A stretch of 64,000 bases of DNA from Echinometra lucunter. Its lineage: Eukaryota; Echinodermata; Echinoidea; Camarodonta; Echinometridae. Below are positions 45,673 to 58,800 of this stretch, in pieces. Each line of letters starts with the position of its first letter. Position 1 is the first letter of the stretch. The stretch lies in NCBI GenBank assembly GCA_029962745.1, contig CM057157.1:31849234-31913233 (forward strand), in the 5' to 3' direction. Both the position numbers and the translations under genes were made by a program. The notes under the pieces are model-generated. The model saw only the letters and a list, made by a program, of their open reading frames with translations. It had not been told where the DNA came from and did no database searches.

Positions 45673-48600
45673 GTAAGATGCTGAATTAAGAATACTGTAT
45701 GTCATTTATTCAGATATTAAATATATAGTTGTTTTGATATGATTTGAAACATGGAAAAGCTCCCATTAGAAGAAATACTGATAATAGTAAATAGAGAAAT
45801 ATGGTGAAAGCCAGATCGTTCTTGAAATTAGGAGAAAACTTTTCTTCTCGAGATCGTGACCATCTCATACATGTAGATAAGAATACAACTTTGATCACTG
45901 AACTTCATTTCATTTTTCATCTTATTTTGTTGCGAAAAGTCTTTGAGGGGTTGGGGTTTGCAGGATTTATATACTTGTAATGAATTTGATGATGTTTGAA
46001 GGTTTGCATGGTGGTACGGATATTTGTAGAAAGGGTTTCGGTTCACCATGTGGTTAGTCCTAAAGGACTATAGATAAAGAAGATAGAGATGGAGGTGAAA
46101 TAGAGAGGTGAGAAAGCAAGAAAGTTGGAGAGTAGAGTATCTTTCTAGAAACTGGGTGAAGTCCTGAGAAGGACTGTAAACCAGAGGAGGTGAGAGGATT
46201 GAGTTGGCGAAGAGATGAGGAGGCTTGAGTCCGTGAGAGGTGAGAAGACTTGAGGCTTCTCTCCTTCTCCGTCCGCCTCAAGTCTTCTCACCTCTCGCCA
46301 ACTCAAGCCTCCTCATCTCTTCGCCAACTCAATCCTCTCACCTCCTCTGGTTTACAGTCCTTCTCAGGACTTCACCCAGTTTCTAGAAAGATACTCTACC
46401 CTCCAACTTTCTTGCTTTCTCGCCTCTCTATTTCACCTCCATCCCTATCCACTTTATCTATAGTCCTTTAGGACTAACCACATGATGAACCATAAACCTT
46501 TTCTACGAAAATTGTAATGAATTTGATGTCTTATTTTTACCCTGTAGCAAGAATAGAGAATCTCCATGTGCTTCCCAAGCTAGAGACACTGATCTTGAAA
46601 GGCAATGACATCAGCCTTGTTCAGAATTTAATGGTATGTCATCATCTTTGGCATCTCGACCTAGGAAACAATCAGGTAACTACATATATATATCATGCTT
46701 ATGTTTTATTATTGTACATTTGAGATCTTAAGAGAAAAGGATCAACATGGCTGCTAAGAACTAGAGAGGTTTTTCTTGTAGTATTTCATCATACCGTATG
46801 TCAAACAAATCTAGAAATTGTTTCATACCCGCTGGATAATGGAATGTTCTCACTGGATTTGCTTTTAAAGTGTTCAAGTAAATTGGAGGTTTTATTCAAA
46901 TATTGCTAAATAAATTGTAATTGAATCTTTACAAATGAGGAAATTAAATGTCACTGATAAGAACTCATATGTGCAAGTGCAACTGAAACTTGGTTATCTC
47001 TGATATGCAACTTTCACAATTTTAAAAACTAAGTTCCATTGCACTGTCTTGCTCTTTAATCATCTGCCACATTCAATTTCACTTAATGACCCAAATTTTG
47101 CTTTATTCAATATGTGAATAAATTTTATAGTCATCTGTTTCATACAGTGTTGGGCCCGAGACAGTCTCAGACGAGACAGAGACGGAGACTGAGACACTTG
47201 TGTCCAGAACAGCCAAGACCAAGACCAAGACACAGACATTAGCGTCCGAGACCGAGACAAGACACAAGACAAATAATCACTGTCTCGAGACATGTCTCAA
47301 GACACCCAACAATAATGCGGGGGGGGGGGGGGGGGAGCTTACAGATGTGGCACTTCTGCGATTTTTGTACCATAGTCGTTGGGCTCCCGGCCGTCAATTC
47401 TGAATTTTGTTTACTTCTAGTTTTTTCTGCGTATGTATTTTGGTATGTATTCTCTGACTGTTAAATAAAAATTAAAAATCTGCAAACTGTATTTCAAGGT
47501 ATCCAACTCTAAATCTCTACTCTCTTTCGGGTTCTTTTTACTTTCAGAATGAAAACTGATTTTATTCTAGAGATTGAAGTAAAGCAGCGAGATTAACTCG
47601 TCAAAATTGAGCTCCTTTTCAGTGTCTTGCCGATGTCTCAGCCTCCGAGACACGAGACATTTCCCCTCGAGACAGAGACCGTGACCAAGACATTAGCGTC
47701 CGAGACCGAGACGAGACACAAGACACACAATCACTGTCTCAAGACTTGTCTTGAGACTGAGACATGTCTCGAGACACCCAACATTGGTTTCATATGATCA
47801 GAGTTTTACTTGTTTGAAATAAGAATGATAGCATAAAACAGAAGTAGTTGGCTTTCGATTAAAACATTTCACATGCAGTTAAAAAGAAAATTATTACAAC
47901 CACATTCCTTCTTGAGAAAAAAAATGTTTTTTGAGTACTTTAGGGTAGACATTTATTGTTGTATTCCTGTTTAGCCCCACCTCAAACTAGGAAGAAGAAG
48001 AAGAAAAAAAAAATAATGTACTTTCAACAAATGTCAGCAAAGATGTAATGAAAGTTTTAAAAAAGAAAAATAGTATGCAGGGTACATGTATATCCAATTT
48101 TTATGTTCCGTAATGACACTTTTATAGTGAGCAAATTCCAGTGAGGGGACATATTTCTGCACTGTATCTACATCACATTTTGAAAGGATTGTAAGAATGT
48201 TTAGACAAAACTGAAATTTTCAACCCAATTTCATGGTTGGGAAGCTTACCACTGTTTGTCTAGCCTACCACTGTTTGTCTTCCACGATCACAATCGCATT
48301 ACAAGGGAACCCTGAAGAGCTCAACCAGAGGCCTATTTACACTTGCTTGCTAAAATTGTGAACTTAGAAAAAATGCTAAGCAACTTCCCCAAACGCTGCC
48401 AAAAACCCTTATCAGCAAAACTTCAAGTCGGAGTGGAGTTTTTCACTAGCCCCCCGGGGTTTCTGCTTAGTTTCCATGTACATAGTTGGCAGGTGTAAAT
48501 GCAGACCACAGAATTTTCCTGTTTTTTTGTCACATGAAATTTTCTTCCTCCAGATTGTAACTGGCTAGTAGGCATGCGCTTTTTAACTTTGCTCGAGATT

Positions 48601-49662
48601 AAAAACGTTATTTAAGGCAGTGTATTGGCTTAGTATAGTCCATGTAGTGCAGACCTGTAGTACAGTTGTGTACACTCCTATGCGTAAAACTGTTATATCC
48701 TTGCTATGATGCATCATTGTGCAATGTTTCAGTGGAAATAGAAGGTCTTAATTTTGCCTATTTAGGGGTCAGCAAAATGAAGAGCAAGCTACATTACACA
48801 TTTAAATAAGGGAGTTTATAGAGGGAGTTTTACGTTAATTCAGTGGTTTTAATGATGAATGTAAATGGTTGGATAAAAACTGTGGAGAAAACAAGTGTAA
48901 ATGGGCCTCACGTCAAAATATGAAGAGTAGGGAGTTTGGTTCTCCAAGGTTAGATTGCCCTCTCTTTTCTCTCCCCTATCTAGTATATCATTTAAAGACA
49001 TAGTCACATGCAAACTTGTAAGAAAGGTACAGTGTAATTAGTAATTAATGATTTAATTAGCTTTCTCTTTCTTCATCCATGATTACAAACTACAAGGTAG
49101 TAGTAATAACAATTATAATTATTTTGTTAAATCCATTTCTTTAGTTATTTCCCCTGAAAAAAGCCATCGTTTTTGATTGTTTCATTGATGTATGCATTTT
49201 TGTGTTGTTTTATATTATACAGGGCCCCTAAGAATAACAGTCTTTGACTACTGATGGGGCTACCCTGTCTAAGAAATACAAAATAAATAAATAAATAAAT
49301 AGTCAGGGGATCCAGGAACTGTTTGAATAAATACCATACTACATATCAACAGATCAATACATGAAGAGAGATGAAAATATGTTTGTAAAAACCTGTTGTA
49401 TGCTTGCAGGTTACCAATCTTGATGGTCTTAGTAAGTTTGTGGCTCTTGGCACTCTAAAACTGAGTCTTAATAACTTATCATGGAGTGACCTGAGATATA
49501 TCAGACATATGTACATCCTTGAACTCAGTCTCCATGGCAACCCAAAGCTGGACAAAGACCCCTACTGTAAGTATTGAGTTTTAATCGATTGAAGGGCCCT
49601 CTTAGAGAACAGTACATAGTACTGAAGAGGCTACCCTGGGTAAAGAAGACTTTATTATTATT

Positions 49663-49709
<47 letters not shown>

Positions 49710-49792
49710 TATTATTATCATTATCATTATTATTATTATCATTATTATTATTATTATTATTATTATCATTATTATTATTATCATTATTATTA

Positions 49793-49843
<51 letters not shown>

Positions 49844-52800
49844 CATTTAAGTTTTGTATAACACACATTTTCACATACTAAACAATATCCGGAGATGGCT
49901 TGGGCTAAGTGTTCATCATGTTAAATATAAAATGAATCAGACTTTCATAAAAACCTAGAAAAATCATCCTTTTGGTTAGAATTGTAGCAATTGAGAATAA
50001 TGTTCTGTGCTTTATAACAGAAAAAAACTAGTCCTGAGTATGCAGACTGACGTAACATTCCTTCCCTCTGCTCTCATCTTTAGTGCAAAAATGAAGAAGA
50101 AAGAAAAAGAAGAAACAAGAAGAGGAAGGAGGTGCAGTGCAAGAAGAAGGTGGAGGATGTAGAAAAGGAAAAAGAGGAAAATTAAAATTTGAAGAAGGAA
50201 GTGAATTTAAAAAAAAAGATAAAAAGGTGAAACAACCGTGAGAGAGAGAGAGAAAAAAATGAGATGGAGATGAAGCAGAAGAATAAGACTACAGCAAATC
50301 ATAAGAAATGTTACTTTATGAACCAAAATTCACTCAACTTGTTGCCTCCTCATTCGGCTCTCTGAAATAATTATTGGGGAATTTTTTTTTCTCCTTTGAA
50401 AGCATACATCCCCCGGTTGAAAGTGTCGCTGCTCATGAAGCGCATACTGGCTGTGAAGTTAACTAACATATATGCTCCGTTAAGCTCTATATGAACTTAT
50501 GAAGATTAAAGGTACTTGTTGATTATATATCTCATCATTTGATTTTTTTTGTCTTTTGCTTTTTTTAATGTGAACCATAGATCGCATCCATGTTATAGAT
50601 TGTCTACCTAATGTTTGGATGTTGGATGGGAGACTAATAACATGTGAGTAACTACATAGACTTCTTCAGATATGAAGCTGAAAACCCCAACAGAAAACCC
50701 TTGCAGGTTTTTTTTTTTTTTTTTACAAATTAGTAGTATATGTGGTGGCGACAAGAAAACAAACACTGAGGTAAGAGGCATATTAATTGCCTCCTGGCTG
50801 CAAAAAGCTGTGGACCAATCAAATTTTTCAAAAGTTAGCACAAAATATGTCATGAGTTTTTCTGCACAACTATTGGCAAAACTCTCTATTACATGAGCAT
50901 TGACTTGTTGATCTGCATTCATTATTGGTGTGGTTTACCGCACCCTACTTGAACATTTACAGCAGGAGTTTGCTGTGGGGGTTTCCCTATTCATATTTGA
51001 TGAGTCTTGATAATGCATTGATAACCCACTAAGGATAACCCATTCCAGCATTTAGGTAGCTTCTGATGAGTTCAACAGTTGATATCTTCACAGTGTGGGA
51101 TTTGCCTTGGATATACATGCACATGTATTTCGTGTAACAAATGCCACAACCATTACTGGGCTGAAGGGATCTTGGACAATGACAAAAACTTTTCATGAAC
51201 ATTTTCTACTGCATAACTTGCATTTCATGCCAGAAGTTTTATGTACATGAATGGCACTTTGATACCCTAGGTGAACTGCATTTCATGCAACAAGTTGTAT
51301 GAGAGTGGTATGCAGATATGTAGCCTAAGCTTGATCTTTAAGAGTGTCATAGTTCATTTGATAGGAGAAAATAGCTACATGTAATAATGTGTGTGAAAAT
51401 GTGATTTCTGTTCAATAAATTTTATGTATGACAGATTTTAATAAGATTCAGTATGAAAGTACATGGTATCAAAATACAGGCTAAGTTTGATTTTGGAGTA
51501 CTAAGTTGAAGGATAAAGGCCATAGCTCATTGAATATGCAAAAATATTTTGTATCCCAAAAAGTTGTTTCTATTAAATAATTTGGTAATGTTAGACAGAT
51601 TTTTATAAAATTTGGTATGAAGTTACATAAAGAATTGAATTGAATTGAATTTATTTAAAAAGCTATGTCATGGCAATGATAATGAACAAACATGAAGCTC
51701 ATGACATTATGGAACCCCTAAAAAGCTAGATATAGCCTAAGTTTAATCTTTGAGTATGTAGGTTAAAGGTCTAAGTTTACAGTACATTAGATATGCAAAA
51801 ATTGTTAGTTACACCGTATATGCAAAAAAGTGGTTTGCTTTTTAGTATGTAAATCAGAGATCAAATCAAAGATCGAAGATCAAAACACCTATCGTTGGTG
51901 GGGTGATAAGACCTTGTATCTCAAATTTTAGTGAAAATTATTTTTTTTGTATTAAACTCCAGATTATCATTCAAGTAATGTCCTGTCCAAATCCAAGCTC
52001 TCCTACAACAAAAATGAACCTACCACGGCATGTCAAAGGAGAGGCAATCCCATTGCTTATAATGCTTTGGCAGCCATGTTTTTTCACTTTCCTGAACATT
52101 TGATTTTTTTGAGAAACGAGGTTTTGTCGCCCCACCGACGTTATGTCATTGTATTATATGATCACCTGACATATGTTCTAGGTTTTATTTTGGTAAAATG
52201 ACAGGGTTTTTGTTAAAGTTACAATAGGATTTCAGGTTAGGTTTAGGGGTAGGGTTTGGACCAGGCTGGAATTGGAGGATTCATTACTGTACCAAATTGA
52301 CACAGAGCAATAGTTGCCAGAATTTGCATCATACAACCATATTTTACATGAAAAAAATTTCTATCCATGGATCGATAAAGTAGGCTCAAAGCTGCCGCAT
52401 AACTGTGTTCATACATTTAAGATAGATAGCCAGCTCAGAACTGCCTCATAAGCAATTATGAGCTTTAATATTTGAAAGCCTACCAGTATTCATAGTTACA
52501 TCTAGACAGCCAGCTCACATATGCGAAACGGTATGCAAATAATTCATGTTTTGTGTCTTTTAAAAGGAAAATGTCATGAGAATGCTTTTGAATTTTAAAA
52601 TTGTGGAAATATCCTTAATATGGCATAGGATAATGTTTCAAAATGTAGGGTAGTATGAGCAAAGGATCACTCACTGTAAAACTTAGTGTGAATAATTGGA
52701 CATCGTAGAAGATATTTTGAGCTGATCCAAGGTTGCAGGAGGATGCAACGCTTTACCAAGGAATCAGATATTTTGGTGCTATAGAATGCAATGCACTGAT

Positions 52801-55800
52801 AAGTCTTTATTAAACAAATTTACCCATGAAAAAAAAAGCATCCTGGGTCTTCACAACATGCAGAAACCTGGAAGTTGGTGGTGTTGCCCCCTGCAGCCCT
52901 ACCAGGGGCCCTGCAGTGGGCCCCTGTAGCCCCTGTCAATGTATGTTCACATTTCTGAATTTCAAATTTTGGCAAGTATGGGCAGTGTGACTGTGTAATA
53001 AGTGCTATAGTGTGATGGATTGCTTGGAGTGTATGAACCAGGGAGTTACAGTTTAATTTTGAGTTTATCTGTTGTTCTGCAGAGAAATACTACTATGTTA
53101 TTGATTGATTGAGGTTATACCTCATCAAACATGTATTTAAGCATCCTGTTGCCTTATGGTTGTTGCCCCATCTGTAGAATGTTATGGCTAGGGGAATTTC
53201 TTACTCAAACTCAAATTAATTTGGACCTTTTCATTTCCACCCATATCTTCTCTACTTGGTAACACAATTGTTAAAAAAAACAGTTCTGACTTCTGCTTTA
53301 TGAATAAACAATACCAGCCCCTTACCAAACATGTATTGCTTACCAAATGTGATCTCTTGTATTGTTTGATGTTATAGCTGCAGAGAGAATTCAGGTTCAA
53401 CATTTCTTTCAAGATACATCTGTCTCAGATCATCCAGTGGTAAGATTCTTCCCATGAAGTTTAGTAGTCTTTACAATATTGATCTAGAGGTCCAGTCAAA
53501 CTGACTTTGTATGCCAGATCTCAAGATAGCATTTGTGATAGCATAGAGCCACTTGCAGCTTTAGTGAACTTTGTGTTATTGTGCAAGTACACAAGTAATT
53601 CATTTACACAGTTACACACTGTGTCCCTTTCCTTACTTTGCAGTCATGTTTGTTGGAAAGTTGACGGTTGCTTAGTCATTGCCTACCTGTGTGTTACATA
53701 CATTGCCTATCAGTTTACATGATTAAGGGCTGCTCAGATATGAGGTGATATGTCCCTGCAACAAATCCCTGCAACGTCATTTTTAGTGTGGCGCGACATT
53801 GTGGTGCCGCTAATGCGCATTAACGTGCCAAATTCTCAAATAAAAGAGAATTTTGTCAAAACTTGGGCAAACAAACTCATGACAGTCATATATTCTGCAC
53901 TTGCATTTTAGGAATTTGATTGGTGCGCAATTTTTTGCAGCCAGGCAGCAAAAACGTGTCCTGCCTCAGCGACTTTTTTTTGTCGCCTCATACCCCATTG
54001 ACATGTAAATGAAAATGTTGCGGGGACATGTCACATCATATCTGAACACCCCTTTACATTGTGGCATTTTCATATTGTCATCAATTGTCCTGTTTAGAAG
54101 ACATTCCTTTCCCAAATATAATATCAGTCAATGAAGATGAAAAATTCTTGTCAATGATGTAAGAGTGGTAGAGATAATTAATGGTACTTTGTTCTCCCTC
54201 ATACATTCTCACATCCTCCAAGGATAGTTTTGGTCTATTGTGATGTAAAATATCACCATCCGTAATGTCTCAGTTAAGAATAAATGTAATAACCAGTATC
54301 TACTGAAGTTATAAAATTTGATATTCAGAGTTATGGCAGATGTCATGTACATGATTTGCTGTCTTTGTTTGACAGAGACACAAGCTTCCCAAGGACCAGT
54401 TTGTGCCTACATGTCAAAAGAAGATTCAAGTTCATGGAATATATGGTCAAAAGGTAATGAACAATGAATGTCTTTCTGGTTTCTAAAAGTTTATGTGGTT
54501 CATCTTTCTGAATTATTTCCTGTATATTTTTAAAAGACTATTGAAAATTCTGTAGCAAATTCATAATGATCATTGATACAGTTAAGATTTATCATTCATA
54601 CGTGTACCTTCTTAAGCAAGTACAGAGAAAATATATAACATCCCATATATATGTAAATTTGTTTTTTATTTGTATTGATGATTGCATTGCAATCTCACTG
54701 CCCAAATTGTTACGATACATGGTATTAAGCTTTTCCTTCTCAGAGTGTTGAGATTTAGTGTAGCCATTGGTAGGCGTTATGGTGGGAAGCAATTCGGTGT
54801 TTGATGTAATGTAATTGAGGATGAAGTTTTCCCTCGTACTAAAATGTGTTTTGTTTTTTGTTTTGATTTTGATTTTGTTTGTTTTAGTGGCATCCATGTA
54901 TGCTATGTTCTCAAAAGCAGTGTGTATTTGATAATTATTTTCAAACACATGTTGTTACCCTAGTTGAATTTAATGTTTTATAAGATAGTGTATGTGTTTT
55001 TTGTAAAATATTGTTGGAAGCATAATCAGAAGTTTCTCTCAAACTAAAAGTAACATACCTTTTTGTTATGTCAAAATATTTGTTTTTTTCAGACAACACA
55101 CTTCATGATAAGGTTTCCAACTAATGGTGATCTCAATGTTGGCACAGACCGTAGACGATTGGCTTACATGGCCTACAATTTACAGGAAGATATTGCAACT
55201 GAGAGCAAGCAGAATCAAAGGTACCATAATTCAACAGTTGAACTATTTCGTGAACCATAATTTTAGGCAAGGGATTGTTTTTGTTGTTGCACATATGTCA
55301 GACTACCTTTAAACAGTAATCACCCATAGCATACTCTGTGTTACACCAGTATAAATAATCCTCTCTTGAATGTCTGCGTGAATATATCAACTTTAGTTCC
55401 ATTTGTTAAGAGAGCATCACTGCTGGTCTTTTTGTTGTAAGTTTTTGATGTCACTTTTCATTCAATTTGGAATATTCATGCTACCGAGAGCTCTCGTTTT
55501 GTCCTATTAAAAGTCAAAATCTTGAAATAACTGCAATTGATTGCTTTCATCTCAGTGAAGAGCTGATATTTGAGCACAGTTCAAAAATTTTAAATATTTT
55601 TGAAGCATGATAATCGAAATGTGCTTTATATAGAACTTGATTTATAATATGTGAAATATTAGGCTTTTATTTACATCCTGACAAAATCAAATCTACTGAG
55701 ATCTCAAAGATATATTTTGTCCTCTGTTCATTTGTTTAGCTTCAATCCAGGGTTGAAATGTAAGAATTTCTTGGAACAGCTGCTTGAAATTCGTTCATCA

Positions 55801-58800
55801 GACAGGGAGAAGTGTAATGTCCTTCTACTATTGCTTGTGGCCTCCTTAGAGTTCTCTATTCCTAATTCATTGCTGCAGGATGCTCTAACCGTTACCAAAC
55901 TAAGAGACATTATGTGAGTTTGGCTCTTTGTGTACTTAATAATTGAGATTTAACCCCATAATACTAGCATAAGAATAGAATATTAGCCATTTATTCCTCT
56001 GCTAGAGTAGTGTTAGGGGCAGTATGTTTTCAAAGTGTCTATTCGTCTGTCCATCTGTCTTGCTTCCTTGTTGTTGCGCTATCTCACAAAGCAGTTGCAA
56101 TATCAAATTAAGATTTCTTTGATATGTGTATATTTAGAAAACTGATAAGGTTTTGTGGTAAGTGGTCAAAGGTCATAGGTCATGTAGCTCACTTTCCATT
56201 AAACTACATATTTTTTTCCTGGTAAGGCGTTTTAGCAAAATGTAATGGTGCAAAAAGATGCGTCTGGAACACAAAAAGGAAAATTGTTTAAGAACATATT
56301 TTTCAAACACAGATTAATAATTACATGAGTAGCATGTAGAACTTGGAAATTTATATGTGATCTTCCTGTGGCATGATCTTTGCTAAAATTTCATTCCGAT
56401 ATGTCACAATAGATATTTTAATTTTTAGCTCATTCAGCCAGAATAGGCCAGATGAGCTTATCTTATGCCTTGGCATGGCGTCCGTCATCTGTCGCCTGGT
56501 GTCCTGCGTCTGTCCACAATTTTAAAATGCTTCTTCTTTGTCATTTCTTGCCCGATTTCAATTCTGTTTGCTTTATATGATAGCAACTGGGTGGCGGATT
56601 CGAAACTTTGTTTTGAAACTCATTAAATAAGCTAATTTGTGAGCATTTTTCGTAAGTCACAAAAAATATTTCTTCTTCATTTGTCGACCAATTTTGATTT
56701 TTAAAATTTCATTTAGTAGAGCAACATGAGGTTCACCGAGCTTCTGCAAGGAATTTGGAAATTTTGTCTAAAAATTTTTTATGCTAATTTATGCATAATT
56801 TATTTGAAAATTACAAAAAATGCTTCTTCTCCTTCATTTGTCGACCGATCTTGATTTTCTTTGTTTCATCTGGTAGAGCTACGTGAGGTACACCAAACTT
56901 CTACACAGAATTGTGAAATTTTGTTTGTAAAATCATGTTAATTTATGCGAATTTTATTCGAAAATCATGAAAGATGCTTCTTCTCCTTCATTTGTCCACC
57001 GATTTTGATATGTTTGGTTTTCATCTGGTAGAGCTACATGAGGTACACCAAACTTCTACACGAAAGTTTGAAACTTTGTCTCAAAAATTATTTATGCTAA
57101 TTTATGCAAAATTCATCTGAAAATTTCAAAAAATGCTTCGCCTCTTTCATTTCTTGACCGATTTTAATTCTTCATGTTTCATCAAGTAGAGCTAAATGAC
57201 GAACACAGAACTTCTATGTGGAATTTTGAAATTTTGTCTCAAAAATTAGTAATGCTAACTTATGTGAAATTTATTTTAAAATCACAAAAAATACTTCTTC
57301 TCCTTCATTTGTCAAAGATTATGATTTTTTTGGTTTCATCTACATGTAGTAGAGCTACATGATGTTCACATAAATTCTGTACGGAATTTTGAAATTTTTT
57401 CTCTTAAATTAGTTATGCTTAGTTATGCGAAACTTATTTGAAAATCACAAGAAAATGCTTCTTGTCCTTCATTTGTTGACCGATTTTGATTTTTCCTGTT
57501 TCATCTAGTAGAGCAGCATGAGGTACACCAAGCTCCTACACAGAATTTAGAAATTTAGTCTAGAAAATCATGCCAATTATTCATTACATTGTCAATTTGG
57601 TAAAAATTAAAAGTTGCGTGAATTTCTTTGCCGGATGAGCACCACATCATTGATGTGCTCGTTGCATTTTTGCATGTTGCATTCTGGACGCATCTTTTTG
57701 GACCACTGTATTTTCCTAAAACGCATTGGTGTGATATCTGAAACTTATTCAGTAATAACTTCAAAATCAGTGATAGTATGTGTCTCTTCTTAGACACGAA
57801 TAGATGAGATTTTTAGGTCGTATTATAAAAAAGGGATAAATATGATTTATATCATGATTTATTTGATTGCAGTCAATGTAATTTATTGTTACAGTTATAG
57901 CACTAAATGTTGCTATAGAAATGAAGCAAATTGTTTTGGGACATTATTTGCAATACAAAATCTCTCACTTAGAATTAATATTTGGCAACAAAAACAATTA
58001 GAAAAATCAAACAATGATTTCTGGTTGACTCTTTTTGGTCATATTTTTCAAACCCAGCAATTGCCTTTGTATTTCTTCCTTTTTTTTAAATTTATAGAAG
58101 CATTCTTTATGAAAAAAAAGGATAAAAATATGAGGGAAATTGAAATCACTTGCAAAGCATTTTTGATTATGATGATCTCTGTAGTTTAGGATGATTTGCT
58201 ATACAATGTTTATCCCTCAGAGATGACTTTGATAGTAGAGACCTGTTCCTGATGTCTGAAGATCATCATTGTAGAGTTCTTTCTCTCTTACTCAGTGCTG
58301 TCAAGGTTGATAGAGATCATCATCAGGTACCTACATTTCATTTATTTCCTTTATTTTTCCTTTTTTTTTTTTAACTATGACTGCAGAAAAGTTACTAAAC
58401 AGGAAAATGGAAGAATTTGATATGCAAAATATAATTTAATGTCTCAATTACTTAGAAAGCTTTGATGCAGTGAATTTTCTTTTTTACAGATTGACTACCG
58501 GTAATCATTTTTTGTATCTTTTTTTTTTGTGTATGACTTTAATTCTTCTTATCTATCTTCAATTCTGATCATGTTTCAGTGTCAAGAATGCAATTGGAGA
58601 TACCAGTATTTTTTTCGAACTTACAACTGAATGAGATCCTCTATTTCATGATATTCATCCTTGATTTATTAATAACATTCATCCTATTCGTCAGGCAGCA
58701 TTTTCAAATTAGTGTGTTTGTGTAGAGAGCAAGATGAATTGCTGACAGTGTAATTTATTGTTTCTGATTGGCAGGATGGAGGGCTGTATGACAAGCTTTA

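Noticed and set aside
46060..46471. Two nearly identical 73-codon frames facing each other
   Set aside because: Produced by the symmetry of the intronic hairpin; no splice or homology support.
49525..49874. Poly-Asn, poly-Ile and poly-Leu open frames
   Set aside because: Translations of the ATT/ATC microsatellite.
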